Assembly (NCBI RefSeq): GCF_902148845.1
Contig: NW_021941230.1
Location: 13,061,651 to 13,125,650 of the forward strand
From: Salarias fasciatus
Lineage: Eukaryota > Chordata > Actinopteri > Blenniiformes > Blenniidae
Direction: 5' to 3'
DNA: 64,000 bases
Every line of letters begins with the position of its first letter. Position 1 is the stretch's first letter. The notes under the pieces were generated by a model. That model was given only the letters and a program-made list of their open reading frames with translations, was not told the DNA's origin and searched no databases. Below are positions 55,791 through 64,000 of this stretch, piece by piece. A program made the position numbers and the translations under genes.

Positions 55791-56498
55791 CATGCGTGTA
55801 CCCGTTGGCTCGCCTGTGGCGCTATGCTGAGGCCAGCGTTTCCTTTATGAGTGCTGAAAGTCCCAGGGATTTTGGCTGAACAAAAAAACCTCTCCAGAGT
55901 GTGAAAAGGCCTTGAATGGCTGCTGGTGTTGTCCCGACCTCTGCACACATCTCCACACTGTCCAGCACCAGCGGCTGCTTCAAATACTGTATGGTGTCTT
56001 TCAAAAGTACACTTTATCACACAAGCTATCACGCTGCACTCTTCAATTCCCATTGTCCACACACACATAGGTTCATTTATAACACTCAGCACTGTGACTT
56101 TTGCAGAGCTCAACTTGCACCTGCATTTAGAAATATGTTTCGCTAAAGTTACCCAAGTTACGTTTTTTGCTGTTTGATATTTATTCTAACGTTTGTGTTC
56201 GGTTTAACTAATTTTTAATCAGACTTTTTTATTGAAATTTTGGAAACGAAGATTAAAATATATGTTTTTCAGTCTAAAAACATCCGTCTAGGTCTGTATC
56301 ATGACTACATGCTGAGTTCTGCTATCGCACTTGCTTTACTATAGTATGTCCTCTAGTGGCCGAACTCTGACATCGCTCAATAATTGCTCAGTAAACTGTG
56401 GATTCTGTCGGTGAGCCAAGCCTTTCCATCATCACTACTTATAAAGGATTTCATATTTTGTGAAGTAAATATTCAATTACACCTTTTGAATGGAACAT
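55531..56498. other. gja3-hpx convergent intergenic region
   Basis: (GT)n at 55734-55787; no gene recognised. This is the junction between the connexin block and the hpx-TRIM block. Confidence 0.5.
55734..55787 (+). repeat. (GT)n microsatellite
   Basis: About 26 units between gja3 and hpx. Confidence 0.95.
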
Positions 56499-56504
56499 TT
56501 TATT
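56499..56504 (-). terminator. hpx: hpx polyadenylation signal AATAAA
   Basis: Minus-strand hexamer 57 nt after the hpx stop; short 3' UTR typical of a liver secretory gene. Confidence 0.7.
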
Positions 56505-56560
56505 CAGAGTTTTACATCCAAGGGTAATCTGGCAGCAGCTTCCCTCTTCTTTCCTCCTCT

Positions 56561-59228
56561 TCACTGCGAATCGTCACAGCCCATCAATGCTGGAATGATG
56601 GGCAGTGGCTCAGGAGCAATCCTGGCCGTGCTCAGCGTCCTTGTGCTTTCATAGTGGTAATAATGTGACCCTTTGAAGATCTTCACTCCATCTGCACCGC
56701 ACAGACTGGCATCAATGCCGACCAGAGGCAGGGGTAGGTCCCTTTGAATAACCCTGGGCGTGGCAGTCAGGTCGACGTCACGAATCCTGCCTCCTATTGG
56801 TTCAAATATAAATATTATGAATATAGCACATTGAAGATGTAATTATTAGTTCTCGGTTTCCTCACCTTGGATTACATGTACTGTGTGTTCATTGGGGCAG
56901 ACAAAAGCAGCATCCACCTGGCCTTCAACACCCAGCTCACCCCTCAGGCTTTTAGGGTAGTCTGCGATCAGAGTGTAGTGCGCACCACTTTTGTAGATGT
57001 AAACCAGATCACCCTGTGAGCGGAGAGTCAGAGCTCTCAGTTTCCCTGCCAAGTTAAACCTCTGGACGAACTCGGTCTGGTTTCTTCTGTCCCTCTACCT
57101 TAATCAAGTAGATTTTGTCGGTGTAGGAGAAAACTGCGTCTACGCCGTTGGTCACTTCCTTCCACGCTCTGGTGATTGGAAAGCTGTGGAGGCCGTCTCG
57201 GTGGGTGTCCAGTCGCATGTACAAGGGACCTGAGTAAAGTGAACTGTAATCTTAGGAGAAGCTTGGCAACAGGTTAAGATAGAAAATGGATAAATAAAAA
57301 TAATATATAACTTTACCACTGAATAAATATGTTTTTCCAGAATCGTCTGTTGTGATGGCGTCCAGTTTGACCTCATTGCATTTGGGGACTCTTCCGTTGC
57401 CTCCATGACCTGCAGTCAGTGGACCCAATCGCTTGTGGCATTTCCTCATTCTAAGTCATGTTATTGTCCTTTTCCTTCTCTCGACACACTTACCGAAATC
57501 TGGGCACTTCATGAAGTAGTTGCGGGCGTCTTTTGGGTATCCGGGACTCACCTCTCCGGTTACAGGGTGAAACCTGGTGAAGTTGTTTCCATGGAAACAG
57601 TAGTAGTGCTCCAGCCAGCGGAAGGCGGAGGTGCAGGCAGGCAGATGAGGCCACGTCTTGGTCTTCACTGTCTTTGTGGAAATGTCATAAATGTGTACAT
57701 CTTGTCCTGTCAACAGAAGTTTCAGGCTCAGTCATTTCACTGTAGGTTTTGCTTTGTTTGTGCTGTTTTACTCTATGTCACTCGATGGCCGGTTTTACTC
57801 TTTTTGATGTTGCTGCTCAGAGTTTTGGATATTCCTTTAATTACTCTGATGCCCCCCAGGGCTGCTCTGAGGGAGCCCATACAGAGCAACAGAGTGATTA
57901 TCATTACATTAGAGTTATTATACCATTACCATTAAATTTCATCATGAAGTGCTCCTGTAGTGACCAGTTTTCGCCATGAGAGGGCAGGATTATCTTTATT
58001 ATGCATGAAGCAATTTTCCCAGTTTGTGGATGAAGACATACCTTTGAAGAACAGGACTGAATCGGTCATGCACTCTCCTTTGGGACACTCGACAGCAGCG
58101 TCCAAGTGAGTGGGCACTCCATCAAAGTCCTCTTGCATGGGTTTTGGATAGCCATCCTCAAGAGTGGAGTTGTAAAAACTGAAAACCTTGTCATCCTGAG
58201 ACATAAGGTCAACGCAAAAGACCCAGAATTAATATCACCTCCTGCTTATCACTGGTCGTATTGCTTTAATCTGCATCGGTTCTACCAGGAAGATGTAGAC
58301 GTGATCGTGATCATCTTTGTTCTCTTCATCATGCCTGCGGAAAGCTGCGTCCACGTGGTGGACGTGATGACTCTCCAGCCCCTTGAAGAACTCGCTGAAG
58401 GGCTGGGCTGGACCGTGGAAACCCTTCCATGCATGGGACCCTGGTTAGGCAGCATCAGACAAACCATGGAAATTGATTCAGTCATGAAACTCTCAATGGA
58501 TAACTGACAGAATGTAAAAACCAAAGAAAAAACACCTTTGAAAAAGAAAGTGTTTCCATTCTCATCAGGAGTGATGGCGTCAAACTCTAGGCCCTGGCAA
58601 CGATCTGGCAGAGCTGGATCTTTTTATAACAAAAGAAGAATACTGTTAAAGCAACAAGGTCACTCAGTAAGCATTAAACGTGTTCTCTGTAACATCGTGT
58701 AATGATGAAAAACCCACCCTCTGCTGCTGTGACATGGTCCCTATGGATGGTTAAAAAACAAAAAAACAGATGGCACAGCATTAGATTTGATCTCTGTAAC
58801 CTGAACTATGAGTCAATCAGCAACAAACAACAGGGTTATGCAACGCTGCTGGATTTACTCAATCGACCTGCTCTGTGGACTTTGTTAATTGACAAATAGA
58901 AATATGAAATAAGTAAAAGCCAAGCATTAAATCTTCATATGAAACTGGCATTATGTTGCTGTATTACAGATTTATTCTGAGAGAGTTGATGAACTTCACG
59001 TATAATTATGCCACATTTTCACAGAGAGCTTGGAAATCTTAAAGCTCAGTGCATCTGATGCAAGGTGTGCAGGGTTTAGGAATCACAATCAAACAAAAAG
59101 GAAAAACACTTTTTCAATAGGAAGCTGTCTAAACGCATGGCCCTGATTCCTACTTACTCATGGTGGTCTGCATATGTGAGGGCCAGAGCCAGGCATAGGA
59201 GCAGCGTCCTGGTGATGTCCATGTCCAT
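56561..59228 (-). CDS. hpx: Hemopexin (warm-temperature-acclimation protein Wap65)
   Basis: Secreted plasma protein that binds free heme. Coding exons: 59158-59228, 58718-58740, 58536-58619, 58286-58440, 58042-58195, 57494-57706, 57317-57409, 57099-57229, 56866-57013, 56561-56793. Phases agree throughout and give 434 residues, normal for fish Wap65. A hydrophobic signal (LLLCLALALTY) opens it. Two hemopexin-repeat propellers follow, with blade motifs VDAAF, LDAAVECPKGEC, WLEHYYCFHGNNFTRF, VDAVFSY and VDAAFVCPN. A hinge with GHGGNGRVPKC and the DTHRDGLHSF segment carry His residues in places like the mammalian heme ligands; this needs an alignment. An acidic/His-rich insert (HDEENKDDHDH) lies in the first propeller. 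Which of the two fish Wap65 forms this is, I cannot tell. Confidence 0.95.
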
Positions 59229-59292
59229 GTCCGTCCCGATCAGGTCCTCTGGGGCAGGAGTGAAGTGCAGCGGTGCAGCAGCTCAACATGGG

Positions 59293-59299
59293 CTTTTAT
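59293..59299 (-). promoter_or_regulatory. hpx: TATA-like box of hpx
   Basis: On the minus strand ATAAAAG lies about 65 nt upstream of the hpx ATG, a fitting distance for a short leader. Confidence 0.45.
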
Positions 59300-59569
59300 C
59301 TGGAAATGTGGGTGTGGGTGTGTTTGTCTGGACTTTGTTTGTGTTTACTCAGAGTGACCATTGGAAGTTTTTTGTTCTTGCAATGTGCCTTTGGCATAGT
59401 CAGTTCAGTTCACCAATGGAAAAAGCCTCTTGCCTCTATTTCCTTTAAATATGAGAACAGTAGTTTATGAGTTCATGTTCTGATGGATTTTACAGCTCGG
59501 CCATCAACATTAACCTCTATTGGACTTGGAATTCATTTTGGTGAATTGTCTTTCAAAGGTATTTACCAA

Positions 59570-59651
<82 letters not shown>

Positions 59652-61308
59652 TTTTCAGCCAGAATATTTCAACACATACAAATCAATAGTTTTCCACGTT
59701 TTTTTTTTTTTTTTTTTTTTAAATTTAATTTTACTTATTGGAAACATTTCATCTGATAAACAAAAACATTGTTTACTTTGATATTAAGTGTGACAAGATA
59801 TTTAGAAGTTGGACAAACACGTTTGCCTTTCTGAAATATATTTCCCAGTAGGATACTAATGCTGCAATACTGATACCAAGAAACTGATTCATCATCCCGC
59901 AGAATTAGATTTTGCAATTGCGTTTCAAAATAAGTCCACAAACAGCAACATCAGATATAAATCAATGTTTAATTACTTTGACAAAGTACAAAGTCATAAT
60001 AAGCCAACCAATCCGAAGCCAGTCGCACTGTTTTTTTTAACCTGATTTAAATCTTCCAAATTTCTAAATTGCTGCACCAAAATTTAGAAACTAATACCAG
60101 TTTGAAATCTGACTTTAATTCTAAGCCTAGATGATTTTGTCTTGTGCAATTTGTTTTTACATAAATTGAAAATATGATCAGTAATAAATTTGATTTTGCT
60201 TTTCAGTACATTTAAAAATCCAATACATCAGAATTTTATAATGCTCCAAATTTTCCACTTTTTCTACAACAAGTTTTTCTTATTTATTTTAAGTAGAATA
60301 TAGGTTTGTTACTGTTCTGAATTTGAATCTTTATTAATGTTGTCAAACTTAGCTATTGTAATTCCAACCCACACTTATGAATGTGACAATGTATTTCATA
60401 AAACCTGAGTGAAGAAACAAACATTTCAAAGCTGAGACTCAACTCCAATGTAATTTTTGTCTCAATCTATAAAACACAGTTTGGATTTTGATTTCCTAAC
60501 ATATCCTTGCTTATTTTTAAATCTGGATCTATGCATTTTTGAGAAAAACAAAACAAAACTATTTATCTGTGTTCATTAATGCTAAACTAAATTTATCTTT
60601 TATCCAGTCAATTTAAAGGAAGAATTTATACATGATTCAGATAGCCAGCATTACATACCATTGTGCATCAAAATAATCAAACACACAAACACTCAACTGG
60701 AAATTGTGCCAATATAATTAACTCTAATTTAAATTGATTTTCAGAAATACAGGGAAAAACACTTCAATAACTCATCTCTCTGAATTATGATGAAATCAAA
60801 ATGCATTGTCTCCTTTAAAACCTGAAAACATCTTCCCCACAATATCCTTTGTAGATTTCCGCCATTTCAAGATCAATCCATTAACTATGACAACAGTACA
60901 AATAAAGAAAATCAGGGACTCTGTATCAAGATGGCAGATCTACATTATAATATTATTTAGGAAAGATCAATCCCTGTTTTTGTGTTAACCTGTCCCTCCA
61001 GGTAAATGTCACTCCAGCCAGTGAAGCAATATCAGTTAAACTGAACCCTGCATTATTTTTGCTGGTCACAGTTTCCTTTTCCCCCCCTTTAATTTCCACA
61101 ATTCTTTGACGGTGGACTTTTTCCTCTTCAATTATTTGAGATATATTTAAATTGTGTGAGATAATAAAGCAATATAGATACAGCAGTAAAAATACTAATG
61201 AACGATTATGTTAAACAATCACCTAAAGTTATCATGGTAACTGATTAGAAGTCATTCTTAGGAAAGTCTAATCTAATATTTTGTTAATTTGAAGATTTAG
61301 TGTATCAG
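59300..61308. other. hpx-TRIM intergenic region
   Basis: AT-rich, with (GT)n at 59572-59650 and a T-tract at 59700-59720. No open frame or RNA gene recognised. Confidence 0.5.
59572..59650 (+). repeat. (GT)n microsatellite
   Basis: About 39 units, 0.35 kb upstream of hpx. Confidence 0.95.
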
Positions 61309-61314
61309 TTTATT
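61309..61314 (-). terminator. Possible polyadenylation signal of the TRIM-NHL gene
   Basis: AATAAA on the minus strand about 190 nt beyond the stop at 61505. Confidence 0.35.
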
Positions 61315-61504
61315 TACATTTCTATTGAAGAAAAATAAAATCACCTGCTTTTTCAAGACTGGGTCAAAGAAACTTTTGATCATATTTAGTTTAAGATAGG
61401 TAAGAGGTAGAGGAGGTGAAACAGACTTGAAGGTGAAACACGCCTCATTCATCACATTGATTTGTCTTGGTTCTACCTTTTTTGGTTCCACCATGGTTTC
61501 CAGT

Positions 61505-64000
61505 TCACTTGTACTGGTAGATCTTGATGCAGTGATTCATGCTGTCTGAAACCACCATGTGGCCGTCGGGGAGAAGAGCCAGGCCCCTCGGACTGCTGAG
61601 GCCGTCTGCCACCAGAGGCCATCCGACACTCCTGCTTGGGTAGATCAGAATACGGTGGTGCTGCTTGCCCCAATCTGCCACCAGGACATCCCCGTCGCTG
61701 TCGATGCAGAGGCCCCAGGGGCAGGTCAGGACGGGCCCCAGGCCAGAGCACACTCCCAGGATACGAATGGTGTTCCAGCTCGGCTCCAGGACTCGAATGC
61801 ATGGGACTCGGCCGGTTTCGTTGCCTCGTTCGGATACAGCCATGAGCCCGGTGGCGAGACATGCCGCTACCAAGTAGGGTCTGTGGTACCCCGTCACTAC
61901 CGTGCGCTCCAGCCTGGCCCCGGTTTTGGGGTCCAGCTTCAGGGCCGTTAAGGTGCCACGTTTAATGTCGGCAACCAGAAACTCGTCATAGCGGTTGACA
62001 GTAACGCCTCGGGGAGCGTCCAGCTCTTCATTGGTGGAACCAATCATTGTGCCACCGAATGTTTGCAGGAGGCGTCCGTGACGGCTGAACACGAGCACGG
62101 CACGCTCAGCGGCACAGGTCAGCGCAATGAGGCCCTTCGAGTTCACGGCAACGTCAAAATAGTTGCAGATACGTGAGGACCTCTCTGAGCCTAAAGGAGA
62201 TACCTGCTGGACAACGTTCTTTTGCAGGTCTGTCACTTGGATTCGGGCGTTACCGCAGTCGACCACAAACAGCTGCCCCTTGGTAGTTGCGTGGACGCCA
62301 CTTGGCAGGTTGAAGTCGGTGCGGCCCGATCCTTGTTTTCCAAACTGTCTAACCAGATAAGCTGCGTCAAGCGCACTTGGACCACCTTCTTCATCAACTT
62401 CCCTCAAAGCTGGCTCAACTTTCTCCTTCTTGTCTTTGCAGTGCTGCTGCTGTTCCTTGGTCTGGTGTAACTTGTCACCTTCAATGGCTGACATGGACAG
62501 AGATCTGCTCACACGGTTGAAGTTTGAACCCTTTGTAACACGAGTCTGGGACTGGGACTGTCGTTCGTCAGAGCTTGTGGTGATCCTGTCAGATTTTGCA
62601 CTGTTCCCTGGTCAAGAGCTGATGACTCTGAGGCGAGACGCATTCGGTTGATTTTTCGGATTCTTCTAGGTTCATCATTGTCTTCTTTAATGAGAGGGCG
62701 TAGTTTTCCAGAGAGGTCAGCAGTAGACATTGAACGAAAGCGCTCTTGTTTGAAGGGTTCATTCACAGGAGAACTCACGGTGTAGGTGTAGCTGGACTCC
62801 TCACTGTCAACCGGAGATGGAGGGCTACCACTATCCACTGAAGATTCATTGGAGCTCTTTTTTCTGAGCTGTTTAGTGGGAACATTAACAAGACTCTGCC
62901 TGGTTAGTGAACCTTTGCGTCTCGGCTTTGGAGACACATCATTGACCTTTTCATCACTTTCTTCAGGAGGACAGGATGGTTCTTCGCAAGAAACCAAGAC
63001 AAGGGCCTTGCTCTTTCTTTGACCTTTTGCTGTGGCTCGTGTCTTCTTTTCATTTAGTCTCCCGTCACAGTCGTCACCTTCAGATTCACCCTGACTGGAA
63101 ACCGGTGGGATTGGCAGAAAGAGGTCTAGTCCCTGTGTATCTGAACACAGGGACTCCACTTCCTCGTCCTGGGAAGACTCCGAAACTCCACGATGTCTTT
63201 CTACTGGAGACTTGGGTGATTTGAGATCTTCTTCGTTCTCTGTAGAGTTTGACAATTGTAGTTTCCGAACAACACGCAGGTCTCCACTGTTTGTCTTCAG
63301 GCTTTCTTGGGAACCGTTCTTTGGCCCACTTCTGATTGGTTGTGGTTCCTTTCGAATTTCAAGGGGGGTTTTATTTGAAAATGCTGCATCTCCTGAGTGT
63401 AAGGCACACTTCTGACCTTGGACCCCACAGACTCCAATGGGGTAGGTCATACCTTGCTCATGAACATCAACTTCCCCTAAGCTTAAGGTCTCGGAGCTGG
63501 GTAAGAAGTTGACCCTTTTCAGTGTTAGAGAGATTTCCCATGGCTGGGTGACCTCTGCTACCCCTCTTTGGAGTTGATTTTTATTTGCTCCTCCTGCTGT
63601 ACTCCCCCATCTTTGGATCTGGCTCTTCAGTTGTATAATTTTTCGCAGCTGTTGATCGACGAGGGACTGCATGACTCTTACCGCCGCAGCGTTTTCCCTC
63701 TTCACTTGACTCAGCTGCCGCTGAGCTTCTCGGTGGTCGTGCTCGATCTTCTCAAGAAGACGCCTCTCCTCTCGCTGTGCTTCGATCACGGCACTGTCCA
63801 GTTCCCGGTTGACCTCCTCCACCTCAGCCTGCTGCCTCTCCCTGAGGCTCTGCAGCTCCTGCTCCCCTTTCTCCAGGCTGGTAAGAGCCTGAGTCACCCA
63901 TGGAGGGGGTGGAGTCAGGGACGTTGGGGTGAAAATGGACTCCCGTGGGGTGTAAGAGAGAGACATTGAGGCAGACTCATTGTTTAGTTTTGGGGTGCTG
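61505..64000 (-). CDS. TRIM-NHL family protein (TRIM32-like), 5' end outside the window, one apparent frameshift
   Basis: Likely an E3-ligase-type TRIM-NHL protein; the RING and B-box would be upstream, beyond the right edge. The frame stays open to the window end with no stop, although an ATG exists at 63966. From the N-terminal side: a coiled coil (about residues 24-115 from that ATG), a long Ser-rich disordered region, then NHL repeats (FGKQGSGRTDFNLPSGV, DAPRGVTVNRYDEFLVAD, CPWGLCIDSDGDVLVADWGK, SPRGLALLPDGHMVVSD), ending HCIKIYQYK. The first frame stops at 62509 and the NHL frame has no ATG at its head. Both frames stay protein-like if the shift lies near 62606, where a CAGGGAAC run could have lost one G. 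A TRIM-NHL neighbour of hpx recalls human HPX-TRIM3, but the NHL part resembles TRIM32 more than TRIM3. Confidence 0.75.

Overview
The window looks like nuclear DNA of a bony fish, probably a percomorph teleost. It has split genes with short introns and GT-AG junctions, a very high density of (CA)n/(GT)n microsatellites, and gene families in their fish form (hemopexin/Wap65, connexins with introns inside the coding region). I see no bacterial, viral or organellar genes and no CRISPR array. I could not identify the species.

Layout: (1) 1-4.4 kb, minus strand: prostaglandin E2 receptor EP2 (ptger2), with its last coding exon off the left edge, a spliced 5' leader and a CpG-rich promoter carrying a consensus cAMP response element. 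(2) 7.8-35.7 kb, plus strand: nidogen-2 (nid2), a basement-membrane protein, rebuilt here as 39 coding exons plus an uncertain last one, about 1,850 residues. (3) 36.8-39.5 kb, minus: rtraf (hCLE/C14orf166). (4) 40.2-41.7 kb, minus: sap18. (5) 44.0-45.2 kb, plus: a beta-group connexin in five coding exons. (6) 48.8-51.5 kb, plus: gja3 in three coding exons, with a possible long 3' UTR reaching 55.5 kb. (7) 56.6-59.2 kb, minus: hemopexin (hpx) in ten coding exons. (8) 61.5 kb to the right edge, minus: a TRIM-NHL protein gene with one apparent reading-frame break, continuing past the window.

The most striking feature is nid2. Instead of the two thyroglobulin type-1 modules of human NID2, this gene carries eight in a row. 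Seven are near-copies, each encoded by two exons that form a phase 1-1 cassette of about 240 nt. They add roughly 480 residues between the EGF region and the beta-propeller. One EGF module present in human NID2 seems to be missing just upstream.

The genes do not form an operon or a shared pathway. Neighbours match three human segments: 14q22 (PTGER2-NID2-RTRAF), 13q12 (SAP18-connexins-GJA3) and 11p15 (HPX next to a TRIM-NHL gene), so the window spans two ancestral linkage junctions. Most remaining sequence is introns, microsatellites, patches of a decayed CACAAAGA-type tandem repeat, and one old SINE-like repeat.
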